From: Azorinus chamasolen
Taxonomy: Eukaryota > Mollusca > Bivalvia > Cardiida > Solecurtidae
Direction: 5' to 3'
Length of the DNA: 64,000 nucleotides
Assembly: GCA_963576725.1 (NCBI GenBank)
Contig: OY755236.1
Span: forward strand, 67,240,379-67,304,378
Below, one piece after another: positions 23,016 through 34,582 of this stretch (positions are counted from its first letter, which is position 1; each line of letters starts with the position of its first letter). Below the pieces are notes generated by a model, which was given only the letters and a program-made list of their open reading frames with translations, did no database searches and was not told where the DNA came from. The position numbers and the translations under genes were made by a program.

Positions 23016-24125
23016 AATTTTATGAAAATTACATTCCTGGTAAATTAAAAATGTACATTAGACTTAAAATATGACCTGGCATGTGGAAAATTAAAATTCA
23101 GCATAAACTTAAAGCCCAGCAGGAATTTTACTAACTTAACCCTCTATTTCATAGATACGTCTATTAACGCAAACACAGTACTGGTAGACTGAGATTGTAG
23201 TTTCTGAAAATGTCTGCTCAGCCTACTCTGATACTCTTATGGAATAAAAAAAATATGATTCTGAAATGGTACAAAATCCTTTGCTCTTTGGCCATTATAA
23301 AATGTAGTTAATGAATAATCATGATTCTTGAATAATTACAGCTGTCACAGGGTGATAATTATTATTGTTACACCACATTTATAAAGCGCTCTATCAACAC
23401 AGAATATGTGCATTCAAAAGCACTTCACATAGATAAATTTTATGTACAAAACTGGGTATATTCAATGCATATAGAACATTTAAAATAAAATATATTTATT
23501 ACTTATATATAGATAAGAATAATAATAAAAAAGATTTTATTTAGAGCATAGGTAAACCAACTTCATCCTTTCCGTAAGTTTATCTGTGTGTCATATTATG
23601 CTCTATTATATTGTGTCAACGCACTCAGATCACCAAAAACTTGAATGTAACATTCTATGCACAGTGTTGGTACGTCACACATTTATGACCCAGAACCAAC
23701 AGACTTTGGTACATTATTTTTTTGGGCATACAACACTACACATAAAATATTGCCTTACATATATTGGAAAATTGGGTAATAGAACAGATCAATTTCAGGT
23801 TCAAGTTCATGCATATAAACTAAGCAATACAAATTAGCAACTGTTATATACACGCAATATGCAACCCCTCCAGTCAAACACTATTTGACCCCTGCATGCT
23901 GCATTGACACAGAATATTATGAAAAAGTTGACTGACTGTTTGTTGTTAAAACATGACCATGTGAAAGATTGGGTGTAGGCAAACATGTTATACATTAGAA
24001 GTGAATAATGCAGTGAAAAGTACAACCATAAGCCCAGCAGTGAAAAATTACTAATAACCTGATGAAACTCCTGAGGAGGCCTGGCAATTATTTTTATACA
24101 TGCATTTTTATGATAAATACTACGA
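23016..24125. other. Intron sequence
   Basis: A short phrase TTGTTACACCACATTTATAA-AGCGCTC at 23368 looks like the tail of a dispersed repeat. Two 83-99 codon open frames here lack splice support and similarity. No exon found. Confidence 0.35.
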
Positions 24126-24129
24126 CCTA

Positions 24130-24615
24130 ACACTATGCAATATCACTGGTTGCAAACTCATCTTCATAGTCTCAAAAGTCTTAAGATATCATGCATGTGC
24201 AAACACTGACCAAGTTTGGTAATGATTGGTTAAGGGGTTTGGCGCTATTCAGAGGACAATACTGATTTTGGAAAACTCGGAAATATAACAGCCACAACTC
24301 ATAACTAAATGATGTAATATCACTGGTTACTGAATTCAGCTAACATGCCGTGTCTGTTATGCAACTACTGACCAGTTTGGTTATGATTGGCCAAGGGTTC
24401 TCATGCTCTTTAAAGAACACTGATTTTGGAAAATGTTGAATGGGCCAACTACTGCCTGAATGAAGCAATATTTCTGGATATCGAACTCAGCCAAGATGTG
24501 CTTGTGCAACTACTGATTGAGTCTGGTAATCATTGATCAAAGTGTTCTCTTGCTGCTTTTGCTAATTTTGGGAAATTTTGACAATCAAAGGACATGAACT
24601 TGCATGTTTGCTATA
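24130..24615. repeat. Degenerate ~150-170-bp tandem repeat, array S1
   Basis: Three units marked by CACTGACCAAGTTTGGTAAT, ATATCACTGGTTACTGAATT and GATTTTGGAAAA. The same family, equally diverged, is at 62940-63400. Confidence 0.6.
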
Positions 24616-24845
24616 TAGATCCTTTTTCACTTTGTGAAAATATATATAAATTTTATATGGTATCATTATTCTTGAGGTAAGGGTTAAGTGTGAAATTTGA
24701 GTAAAATTAACAAACCTTTTACAGATCATTCTCAGCTGAAGATTTTCATTCCTTCATTTTCATTCTTTGAAGATTTAAGCAATCTAAAATTGCAATTATT
24801 TCATGAAAAATTACACAACATTGGAAAGCACAGAAAGATGGTTAC

Positions 24846-25059
24846 CATTCAAATGCTTAACAGTATCTTCATTTGTCATCTTAGTAAGGACAGACTTCAT
24901 TGGCAATGATGACTTCGCAGGTGAAATCTGATTATTCTGCAATACACACTTGTCTGGAGCTTTTTTCCTTACAGTACTCGGGGAATGACTTTGTGACTGC
25001 AATTCCTTTCCGTACAATTCATCATCAAAGTATGTATGTTCCACTGGTATATACTTGTC
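24846..25059 (-). CDS. Coding exon of 71 codons, Lys/Ser-rich
   Basis: In frame it begins DKYIPVEHTYFDDELYGKEL, continues through a Ser-Pro-rich part, and ends NEDTVKHLN plus one G, with donor GTAACC. Phase 0 at the start fits the exon at 34458 and phase 1 at the end fits the exon at 20290. The acceptor TTTACATTTGAAG is weak; an AG 18 bases further upstream (start at 25077) would add six codons in the same frame. Confidence 0.7.
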
Positions 25060-25309
25060 CTTCAAATGTAAAAGGATCTTATCATTAATTTGCATTCAGT
25101 TTTCTACTGATATACCAATCCATACTTTTTGGTACACAACATCATGTTTTGGTGGTTATATTTGGAACTTGAACTTGGTTGAAATAAATGTTCCTGATTA
25201 CCCGTAACCTTTCTCATTCTATCAAAATTCAAACTTCCTTGCACTCATTTATTCAGCTAACTTAGCCTTTTGAGAAACTAATAGTCTATTGTTCGAGTAG
25301 CAAAGAACT

Positions 25310-25405
25310 TAGATTCTGATGAGACACTGAGTTACTTGGCATCTCAGCTGGATCCAAGCTGTTTGCAAATGCAAATCAATATGTGTTTAGAATGAGAAGG
25401 GTTAA
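25310..25405. repeat. Decayed CAAACAGTTTGGATCC-type palindrome
   Basis: GATTCTGATGAGACACTGAG ... GGCATCTCAGCTGGATCCAA and a right end AATGAGAAGGGTTAA match the palindrome at 11041 fused to a TTAACCC end. Confidence 0.5.
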
Positions 25406-25679
25406 TATCTTTTTAAAATATGTGTATTCACAATTTAATTGACATACATATTTAGATTGTATTTGATATTCAAACAGTTAATTATACAACAGCCTATGTG
25501 GTAATACCATTCTGAAGACTGAAGCTATTACTTTGCCTTACAATGTATATATCCTTGTTCAACTTTGATCATGTATGCAAGTTGTGCCTAGACTTGTAAA
25601 CCAAAGGCTAATGTCTCTATAACTGCAGTCTGAAAATTGCAGGTTTATAGGTTCCTATGCTAATAAGAACTAAAGGCCA

Positions 25680-26190
25680 TGAATACCCTGCACGGAGATA
25701 ATTTCTGAATGTTAGGATACTGTAAAAATTATGTGAAGCACATCTACACTTCACAGAGGTCATGTGTATCAACTTTCATTGAATTATGTTGAAAAATGTA
25801 GAAGTTCACTCCACAAACTTTATTGTCTAGCAACACATGATACAGGGTCCATGGATAGATAATTCCTGTATGAATTGTTACAAACTGAAAACAATTATGT
25901 TATCACATCTTCACTTCAAAGACACCATGTGTACTAACATTCATAGAAATCTAATGAAAATTGTAGAAGTCGTTTGTACCACAACTTCACGGCGACCCTA
26001 ATACAATGGTGAACCATTACATCACAGTTCAAGGGCAGCCAACCCTATGTCTGTCTGGAGACAGGCAAACAAAATTAATTAAATGCACAAATACATGTCA
26101 TAACTTAGGCCATGTAAATAAACTTCCATTGAATCTGTTGAAAAAAAAATGGAGAAGTTTGTGACATCAACACAACTCATGTTACAGGCC
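25680..26190. repeat. Dispersed repeat R, copy 2, inverted
   Basis: AGAAGTTCACTCCACAAACT is the reverse complement of the phrase at about 1525; CTTCACAGAGGTCATGTGTA recurs in a ~180-base rhythm. No coding potential. Confidence 0.55.
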
Positions 26191-26199
26191 CAAATGACA

Positions 26200-26935
26200 G
26201 CAAGATGTTTTAGTAAAACACTATGCCCCCACTATGACCTTTGACGTATGACCTTGACCTTAACAAGTCATCCCTAAAAATGTTTGCCTCCATAAGTTGC
26301 AGCATTGAAAATAACTTTCAGCATTGAAAACAAAATGTATGAATACGTACACATTAGCATGAGAAAATTATCTGGAGCACTGGTATGACGTATGGCGGCT
26401 TATATGCCAAATATAAATTCAATACCTTTCAAATTGATAGAGGAGTTTATGACACAAACTTCCCATATTACATGCCAAAATGACTAAAAATACTCCAAGG
26501 AGATAATTCTGCAATACCTGGCACTAAATACATGAAAACTGTCTTGCACATCTACTATTCATGGTTATTATGTATGGCAAGACTCAATTAAACAACTTTC
26601 AAGATTAAGGAGGAGTATGTGACACAAGTTACCCATGTTTCAAGCTAAAATTATTTAAAATACTCGACAAAGTTAAAGAGGAGATAATTCTGCAATGCCG
26701 GGTGATAAATACATGGAAATTGTGTCTTGTACATTTTACTATTCATGGTTATTATGTATGCCAAATACAAAGTCAATAATTTTCAAATTGATGGAGAAGT
26801 TAGCGACACCATCTACCCATGATTAATGCAGAGAGACAGACCGATCCCCTGGCCATCGGTCCCAACCGACCAACAGGGTGGTTCCAGTATACCACCTAAA
26901 ACTTTGTAGAAGTATAATCAGTTAATCTTTCAAAA
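26200..26935 (+). mobile_element. Chimeric Helentron-like element, F-type start and Q-type core
   Basis: Starts CAAGATGTTTTAGTAAAACA with ATGCCCCC, like elements F, then shows Q-type units (TACATGCCAAAATGACTAAA, TTCATGGTTATTATGTATGG) and a Q-type end CCAGTATACCACC ... GTAGAAGTATAATC whose hairpin is poorly preserved. Confidence 0.5.
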
Positions 26936-27029
26936 TACATTGCACAAAACTGAAGAAGAATCTCTGACAAAACTGTGTCTACAGATAGATAGACAAATAG
27001 GTGGACAACCTCATTTCAGTACTTTGTTG

Positions 27030-27095
27030 TTGATGTGTGTGTGTGTGGTGGTGGCTGTGGTGGTGGTGGTGGTGGCGTGTGCGTGGTGGTGGCTG
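27030..27095. repeat. GT / GTG simple repeat
   Basis: A TG run passes into a run of GTG triplets with a few interruptions. Confidence 0.9.
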
Positions 27096-27870
27096 GCATT
27101 ATAACAAGATGGTTTATTTCTACGGTCTCAGAAAAATTGAGCTAGATATATTTTGAAATAATATGAAGATATATGAATGTTTTACACATTTATAACTTAA
27201 TTTGCGATATTAAATTACAAGTTTCTGTTTGTGGTTAAATCAAAATTCAAAAATGCTTTTGATTATATACCTACATTCATTGATGGATTATGTACACATG
27301 AATGAAATGAATTTAAATTACATAGTAACAGGTAAATTAAATAGAAGCATTACCTGAAGAAATTCTATAATTGGTCTTAAATGTCAAATAACATTTAATT
27401 ATAATACAGTAAAAACCCTCTAATTGACCACCAAAATGAGGTCTAAAACGGCAGGTAGTAGCTTAATGCATGAAAAAACTTGCCGTGATTTTTTTACCTG
27501 CGAATCCCGCGTCCTGTACTCATGAAAATCTCTTGGGATTCAAAGTTTCAAATTATGTGAGTCCCAATAATGCATTATAATTTCTAACAAAATTTAATTC
27601 TGAAGTTTTATTAATATCTTAATTATAATCAGTACCCAGTTTTTCATCAGCTATTAGTATGAAAAAGCCAGTTTTACAAATACTTTTGACTGGGTGCTTT
27701 GATGTATTTTCATAGAATATTATGGACTCGTTCTTTCAATTTGGGGACTCGCAGATTTGCAGTTTATCGAGTCCCAGGACTCGTGCAAGAAAATTTGTAA
27801 AAAAAAATCACTGAAAAAGTTATGCAGAAAGCTCCTACAGGAACTTTCTGCAGCAGCATTACTTTCTTTC
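27096..27870. other. Intron sequence, nothing recognised
   Basis: A palindrome GCAGAAAGCTCCTACAGGAA-CTTTCTGC at 27823-27850 stands out; the rest is AT-rich without repeat cores or exon signals. Confidence 0.35.
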
Positions 27871-28045
27871 TGCATTAACCCTTTACTCCATAAACACGTT
27901 TTTTTCAAACAAAGAAGACCAAGACCAGTCAGTTCCCGTAGGAGCCATCTGATCAGGGTCTACTCTGTCTGCTTATGATATAATATAGATATGAATCTAT
28001 AGTTTATGCCATGGCCAAAATTTCCTGTGTCCATGTGCTATTACT

Positions 28046-30668
28046 ACAAGAAATGTTGAAAAGACATCAAATGGGTTTTCCTTCACTATTAACTAGTGAT
28101 TTCTAAGTTCAAAGGGGCATAACTCAAACAGAAAATTGCAGAAGGCAAAATCCTTGTCAATGTGCATATCTACATATTGTGTCTATGCTACATACATAGT
28201 TTTATGAAATCCTGTTCAACAGTTTAAGAGGAGTTGCACTTACAAGGATAGGGTCAAAAGACCTAGTGATTTCTAAGTTCAAAGGGGCATAACTCCAAGG
28301 AAAATTGCAGAAGGAAAATTCAGTGACAATATGCACATCTACATATCGTGTTCTTGCTACATACAAGATTTTATGAAATTCTGTTGAACAGGTTCAGAGG
28401 AGTTGCGCTTACAAGGATATGGTCAAAAGACCTAGTGATTTCTAAGTTCAAAGGGGCATAACTCCCAGAAAAATTGCAGAAAGAAAAATTCCAGACAATA
28501 TGCACATCTACATATTGTTTTCTTGCTACATACAAGATTTCATGATATTCTGTTCAACAGTTTAAGAGGAGTTGTGCTTACAAGGATAGGGTCAAAAGAT
28601 CTAGTGATTTCTAAGTTCAAAGGGGCATAACTCCGAGAAAAATTGCAGAAGGAACAAGATGTGTTTGTGAAACACTATACCCCCTCAATATGATATTTGA
28701 CCCTAAAGGATGACCTTGATCTTGACATGTCACCCCTCAAACTGTGCAGCTTCATGGGGTGCACATGCATACCACATATCAAGTCTGTATCTCTACTGGT
28801 TCAAAAGTTATGGCCAATGTTAAAGTTGGTGACCTTTGACCATGAAGGATGACCTTGACCTTGACATGTTACCCCTCAAACTGTGCAGCCAAATGAGAAA
28901 CACATGTATACCAACTATCAAGTCTGTATCTCCACTGGTTCAAAAGTTATGGCCAATGTTAAAGTCGGTGACCTTTGACCCTGAAAGATGACCTTGACCT
29001 TGAAATGTCACCCCCCAAACTGTGCAGCTTCATGAGATACACATGCATACCAAATGTCAAGTCTGCATCTACAGGTTCAAAAGTTATGGCCAATGTTACA
29101 GTCGGTGACCTTTGACCCTAAAAGATGACCTTTACCTTGACATGTTGCCCCTCAAAATGTGCAGCTTCATGAGATACACAGGCATACCAAATATCAAGAC
29201 TCTATCTCTATTGGTTCAAAAGTTATGGCCAATTTGAAGTTGGTGACCTTTGACCCTGAAGGATGACCTTGACATTTCACCCCTCAAACTGTGCAGCTTC
29301 ATGAGATACACAAGCATGCCACATATCAAGTCTCTATCTGTACTGGTTCAAAAGTTATGGCCAATGTTAAAGTCAGTGATTTGACCCATATGTTTGACCT
29401 CTGACCTTTAAGGATGACCTTGACCTTGACATGTCACCCCTCAAAATGTGCTGCTTTATGAGATACATATGCATGCCAAATATCAAGTCTCTATCTGTAC
29501 TTGCTCAAAAGTTATGACCAATGTTAAAGTCGGTGATTTGACCCATTTGTTTGACCTCTGACCTTTAAAGATGACCGTGACCTTGACATGTCACCCCTCA
29601 AAATGTGCGGCTTTATGAGATACATATGCATGCCAAATATCAAGTCACTAGCTGTACTGGCTCAAAAGTTATGACCAATGTTAAAGTTATAGACAAAGAA
29701 ACAGACAATTTGACCTTTGACCCTGAAGGATGACCTTGACATTTCACCCATCAAAATGTGCAGCTTTATGAGATACACGCGCATGCCAAATATCAAGTCT
29801 CTACTGGTCCAAAAGTCGGTGATTTGACCCATATATTTGACCTCTGACCTTAAAGGATGACCTTGACATGTCACCCCTCAAAATGTGCGGCTTTATGAGA
29901 TACATATGCATGCTAAATATCAAGTATCTATCTGTACTTGCTCAAAAGTTATGACCAATGTTAAAGTTGCGTTAAAGTTACAGACAAAAAAACAGACAAT
30001 TTGACCTCTGACCCTGAAGGATGACCTTGACCTTGACATGTCAAGTCTCTATCTCTACTGGTCCAAAAGTTATGGCCAATGTTAAAGTCGGTGATTTGAC
30101 CCATATATTTGACCTCTGACATTGAAGGATGACCTTGACCTTGACATGTTACCCCTCAAAATGTGCGGCTTCATGAGATACACAAGCATGCCAAATATCA
30201 AGTCTCTATCTGTACTGGCTCAAAAGTTATGACCAATGTTAAAGTTGCTGACAAACAAACAGACAAACAAACAAACAGACAGGGCAAAAACAATATGCCC
30301 CCCAGATCTGATCTGGGGTGCATAAAAATTCAAGACAATATGCATATCTACAAATTGTGTTCTTGCTACATACAAGGTTTTATGAAATTCTGTTCAACAG
30401 TTTAAGAGGGGTTGTGCTTACAAGGTTAGGGTCAAAAGACCTAGTGATTTCTAAGTTCAAAGGGGCATAACTCACAGAAAAATTGCAGAAGGAAAAATTT
30501 CCGACAATATGCACATCTACATACTGTGTCCTTGCTATATGCAAGGTTTTATGAAAATCTGTTAACAGTTTCAGAGGAGTTGCGCTTACAAGATTGGCAG
30601 ATGCCCAAAGCCTGCCCGCCGTACATCACCATTTCAATAACTGGATTTTCCTTGGAAAACCCGGTTAA
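28046..30668 (+). mobile_element. Helentron-like element G, GGGTTTTCC ends, split by F1
   Basis: Starts ACAAGAAATGTTGAAAAGAC with GGGTTTTCC soon after; ends AACTGGATTTTCCTTGGAAA-ACCCGGTT, carrying the complement GGAAAACCC. Units of ~180 bp are marked by CCTAGTGATTTCTAAGTTCA, AAAGGGGCATAACTC and ATATGCACATCTACATATTG. The array is interrupted at 28653-30323. Confidence 0.8.
28653..30323 (+). mobile_element. Helentron-like element F1, ATGCCCCC family, nested in G
   Basis: Starts AACAAGATGTGTTTGTGAAA, then CACTATACCCCC; ends with CCCCCCAGATCTGATCTGGG-GTGCAT. About nine core units of ~170 bp are marked by CATGTCACCCCTCAAAATGT, GCATGCCAAATATCAAGTCT and AAAAGTTATGACCAATGTTA. A short GACAAACAAACAGACA tract precedes the terminal hairpin. 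Open frames on either strand are repeat artefacts. Confidence 0.85.
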
Positions 30669-31945
30669 TTAATCAAAAAATACATGATGCCATTATAATA
30701 TTTCTTACATGACTATTCATGGAGTAATGGGTTAACATCCACCTGCTTTAAAAGACGCCAGTGACTATTCATTATGTGGCCGATTTAGAGGGGTTCTTCT
30801 GTACATATAACCAGGGTTCGAACTTAGCTCTTGAGAACTCACAAAATGTGAGTGAAAATTGGAAAGAGCAAGTCAGAAATTTAGCCACACGAAAAAAAAT
30901 GCAAGTACATATTTTGGCAGTTCAATTCCAAACATAAGATTCTAGATACATACGCTCAGAATGAATGCAAGCTGAAGTTAATTCCAACTCAGTCTATCTC
31001 CACATTTCTCCGATTTTTAAATGCTATTTATATCTATGGATAAACCCAATACACTTCTTAGTCCTATGCCGCTGCGCTCAATTTATTTATAGCATCCCCG
31101 TAGCCCGGCTTATTACTATGCGAACAGTACGCTGAAACGAGAACCAGTATATTGCCTGGCAACAACATTAGAATCCGGGACGCTGACTCTATCATTGCGA
31201 CGCTACAATGTCGTCATCGTCTGTGAAAAAAATTATTTATTTCTTTAAAACACAATTCATCTCAGAAACGAAAGGCTGACTATGAGAAAACATGCTCTGA
31301 GAGTGTCACTTCGTCGAAAAGAGAACAAACCCGTGTCACAGTCTGGGAATGCTCTAAAATTCCAAAGAAACAATCCGGATTCGTGGCTTCTTTGAAAACG
31401 GTCACCAAGTGGCAAAAAGACCTGAATATTACGCTAGGCCATCGAATGGAACAAGACAGCATTGTGGAAAGCAGGTGTACTGTCTGCCGAGACTTCAGTG
31501 TCAACCGTACATCCTCTGTAAATTGCAAAAGTCATAAGTGCCATAGGATGGATCTTTGATAGATATAGATTTGAATCGTAAACAAGATTCTATCTCGGTG
31601 TTCCAAATATCCGCCCAGGGTACCTAATAGACGTGGGTCTATCTAAATATATAAATCTATTGTTGAATTCTTTATATGACATGGCTTTTTTCCCCATTTT
31701 TAAGATCTTAAGATTTAAAGATAAGATGTACTATTATAGCGTGGTCGCACCATCTTTCGAACGCCTCTTAATCTTTGACTAGAAACAGAAAACGTTGACT
31801 GTACATATTGAAGAAAATAATAAATCAGCAATTCAAAATAATCTTTTAAACATACCTGGAAACAATTAAGTTTTTATCAATTTTATCCTCATCTATTAAT
31901 CCCCAAACAATACAGTGTTCCCCACCATCCGCATAGCAAAAACCA

Positions 31946-32554
31946 CAAGAGCTGTCCGTAGACAGCGCGCTCCACTTTCTTTAGTGCTGGATAGTGTAGT
32001 GGAAGTCTAAGTCAGAAAGGGCAGATAACTATAGCAAATTAATTTTAGGGTTACCTGCCCTTGTGGAATGGGCCCCCTTGTAATAGTTAACACGCATACC
32101 AAAGATGAACCAAATATCTTGGACAGTTTCTGAGACATGGACCTTAACATAAAACTTAACCAACAATGAAAATTCTAAGTCGAAAAAGGGGCATAACTAT
32201 GGCAAATTTAATTTTAGGGTTACCTGCCCTTGTGGAATGGGTCCCCCTTGTAATAGTTAACATGCATAGCAAATTTGAACCAAATATCTTGGACAGTTTC
32301 TGAGACATGGACCTTAACATAAAACTTAACCAACAATGAAAATTCTAAGTCGAAAAAGGGGCATAACTATGGCAAAATTAATTTTAGGGTTACCTACCCT
32401 TGTGAAATGGGTTGCCCTTGTGATAGTAAACATACATACCAAATATGAACCAAATATCTTTGATGGTATCTGAGAAATGGACCTTAACAAAAAGGTTAGC
32501 CGACACCGACAAGAGGGTCATGACAATAGCTCCACCTTTTGAAAAAGTGGAGCT
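31946..32554 (+). mobile_element. Helentron-like element O, CTCCACTTT ends, inside the transposase intron
   Basis: Starts ACAAGAGCTGTCCGTAGACA with CTCCACTTT; ends TAGCTCCACCTTTTGAAAAA-GTGGAGCTA, a hairpin carrying AAAGTGGAG. Three units of ~180 bp are marked by ATTTTAGGGTTACCTGCCCT and AAATATCTTGGACAGTTTCT. Confidence 0.8.
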
Positions 32555-32561
32555 AAAAATG

Positions 32562-33395
32562 ATGGCCAGAAAAAGAGCACCTGCTTTTCGAACCTTTATT
32601 TTAGAAATTGTTTACTGTAGCATAAAAATTCATAGTCAGGTGATTTCATCATGGGAATATGACCTTTGCATAAGCCGAATGGGGCCAGAGCTGTCAAACA
32701 TTTTCAATGATGTACACTTTTCAATTTATGTTGATATTCTGTATTTTTCTGATTTGATTTAATAAAGTATTAAGAGTTTTCTCATGTTTATCATAGTTGC
32801 AGGAAAAATAGACTGTACTGATCTGTTTATGACGCATATTTCGTTTTTAAAGCTACAAGGTATTGTTTACAGACAAAGCATCGGTACTCATGAATTGATG
32901 ACGTAGTTCGCACTTGTGCATTAGCAACAAGTAAAACATTGAAATGTTAAAAAAAAACAGGTGGAATTCGAGAGAAGGCGTGTCGATGATCTTACAGTTA
33001 TGTACATGTACATAATGATTATTTCTTATTGTCTGTGTAGACCCTGATCAGATGTGACTTGTACAAGTAATACAGCTGACCAAGGCATACCCTGAATGTT
33101 TTCTGGAAAACACATAGCAGGTTCAAATACATATGATAGTCAAACCTGTCAATAGTGGCCACTGTTTAATAGATTTGAGAAATGTTGTAAAGGAAGATGG
33201 TTGCTTAATGCAGATTGAGAGCAGTGTAGAAAACTCATTTTGGGAACTTTCTCCATGACTTCAGCCTGTTCTAAGCTGCTACCTGTATTAAAGACCACAT
33301 GAGAGTTTATTATTTAGTGGCTGCTACTTACAGATTTTACTGTAAATCAAAATTATTCAAATAGATCTGAATGTATTTTTTTTATTTCAATTTCA
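32562..33395. other. Intron of the transposase relic
   Basis: Beyond element O I see only AT-rich sequence, with a possible worn MITE centre (ACCCTGATCAGATGTGACTT) at 33040. Confidence 0.4.
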
Positions 33396-34281
33396 GTTTG
33401 TGACTGGATGTACCCATGTTAAGAAGGAATCTGTATGATACCATAAGTTCTCAGCAAATCATGAGAGAGCTCTCGACATAAAGTCTGCAAAGGAGAGAGC
33501 AGAGGAAAACAAACCTTCCCCTCTTGAAGAAGGATTCCAAAAATTGGACGAAAGTACCTTCTCTAAAATGGAAAGCCTATTTCGGACCGCCTACTATATT
33601 GCAAAAGCAGAGAGGCCATTTTCAGACTTTGCAAACTTGGTTCACCTTCAAAACTTGAATGGTTTATCATTAGGCCAAACGTATCAAAATGACAAAGCAG
33701 CCTCAGAATTCATGGGACAACTGTTCAATCAATTTTCATCAGTGTCTACAGTGACGGGTCGACTGACAGAACAGAGAAAGAGAAAGATGATTATGGTAAG
33801 AGTTCTGGATGACTACTATCCAAAGGTGAAATTCCTGAAATTAGAAGAACCTGAAAACAAAAAAGCAGAGGGTATTCTGGCTGCAATTGACAAAACGTTT
33901 GAAGACTATGAATGAGAGATTATAAGCAGAAAATGGTTGGCTTTTGCTCAGACGGATCAAGTGTAATGATGGGTAAAAGGAAAGGAGTGATCAAGTTGCT
34001 TAAAGAAGCTGGCCAAGCAGACTGGATTATACCAGTACACTGTTTTGCGCACAGACTTGAACTGGCTGTAAAAGATTGTTTTAAGGGAACATACATGCAT
34101 ACAGTCAAAGATGTACTGACATCTGAGTCTATTACTTCTACAAAGGATCTGCCAAAAGGAATAAAGAAGCAGAGCAAGTAGCAGAACTTCTTGAGGAAAT
34201 GTTTCTCAGCCCAGAGAAAGCTAATGGCACTAGGTGGGTGGATCATAAGTTGAGAGCCACATCAAAGATGATAAAGAATTG

Positions 34282-34425
34282 ACCCTGACTTGATATATGA
34301 CAACACTTTCCTTATGGTATATCTAGAAACATAATATATCCTTGAAGTTAAGTTCGAACCCTGACTTGATATATGACAACACTTTCCTTATGGTATATCT
34401 AGAAACATAATATATCCTTGAAGTT
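34282..34425. repeat. 76-bp tandem duplication at the hAT right end
   Basis: ACCCTGACTTGATATATGAC through ATATATCCTTGAAGTT occurs at 34282-34349 and again, identical as far as I can read, at 34358-34425. The spacer contains the hAT terminal repeat. Confidence 0.9.
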
Positions 34426-34457
34426 CTACAGCCTGCTTAGATTTTCAAATCACTCAC

Positions 34458-34582
34458 CTGGTCCCCTGCTTCATGAGCTGCATGGTTAATGACATGTTCT
34501 TGAGAGGTAGACATCAACTCCTGGTCAGTGGCAGAGGAAAGTTGCTGATTTTGTGAGATCTCAAATATATCTGGGGACCAGA
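34458..34582 (-). CDS. Coding exon of 41 codons, Ser/Gln-rich
   Basis: Acceptor AGTATTTTCAG-like (ATACTTTCAG) and donor GTGAGTG. The two leading bases (TC) complete a Val codon from the exon at 37581. The peptide starts WSPDIFEISQNQQLSSATDQ and ends HAAHEAGDQ on a whole codon. The donor matches consensus closely, and stop-free frame and both phases agree. Confidence 0.75.

Larger units (their letters stand above)
27875..30735. mobile_element. TTAACCC MITE split by a 2.6-kb insertion
   Basis: The left part, TTAACCCTTTACTCCATAAA through GGAGCCATCTGATCAGGGTC and CCTGTGTCCATGTGCTATTA, stops near 28045. The missing right part, ATACATGATGCCATTATAAT ... ATTCATGGAGTAATGGGTTAA, is at 30675-30735. Intact copies (14913-15161) show that the halves are contiguous by origin. 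Confidence 0.8.
31208..34265 (+). pseudogene. hAT-family transposase (ZNF862/KIAA1586-like), two exons, broken
   Basis: Exon 1 (31208-31517) has ATG plus a short Lys-rich start, then continues after a one-base frame change near 31245; it includes SLKTVTKWQKDLNITLGHR and a CTVCRDF zinc-binding half. Donor GTAAAT at 31518 joins in phase to acceptor TTTATTTCAATTTCAG at 33396. Exon 2 begins FVTGCTHVKKESV, has an in-frame TGA at 33436, then FSANHERALDIK, an N-terminal catalytic-core stretch (LFRTAYYIAKAERPFSDFAN), a frame change at about 33912, the hallmark GFCSDGSSVMMGKRKGV and PVHCFAHRLELAVKDCFKG, another frame change at about 34160, and NGTRWVDHKLRATSKMIKN. The C-terminal half is absent. The similarity is from memory of this family. 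At least three breaks make it inactive. Confidence 0.75.
30812..34362 (+). mobile_element. hAT-type transposon relic
   Basis: The left end CAGGGTTCGAACTTAGCTC and the right end TTAAGTTCGAACCCTG are inverted repeats of 15 bases of the CAGGG type usual in hAT elements. Between them, in the same orientation, is a broken hAT-like transposase gene. I could not find a matching 8-base target duplication (left flank CATATAAC, right flank ACTTGATA), so one boundary may have been altered by the 76-base duplication there. Confidence 0.65.

Noticed and set aside
30812..30830. GGTTCGAAC motif resembling a tRNA B box
   Set aside because: It is the hAT terminal repeat; no A box or cloverleaf is present.
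31800..31860. Plus-strand TACCTGGAAAC segment that reads as an exon on the minus strand
   Set aside because: It sits within the intron of the antisense hAT relic, has no acceptor, and the flanking exons already join in phase.
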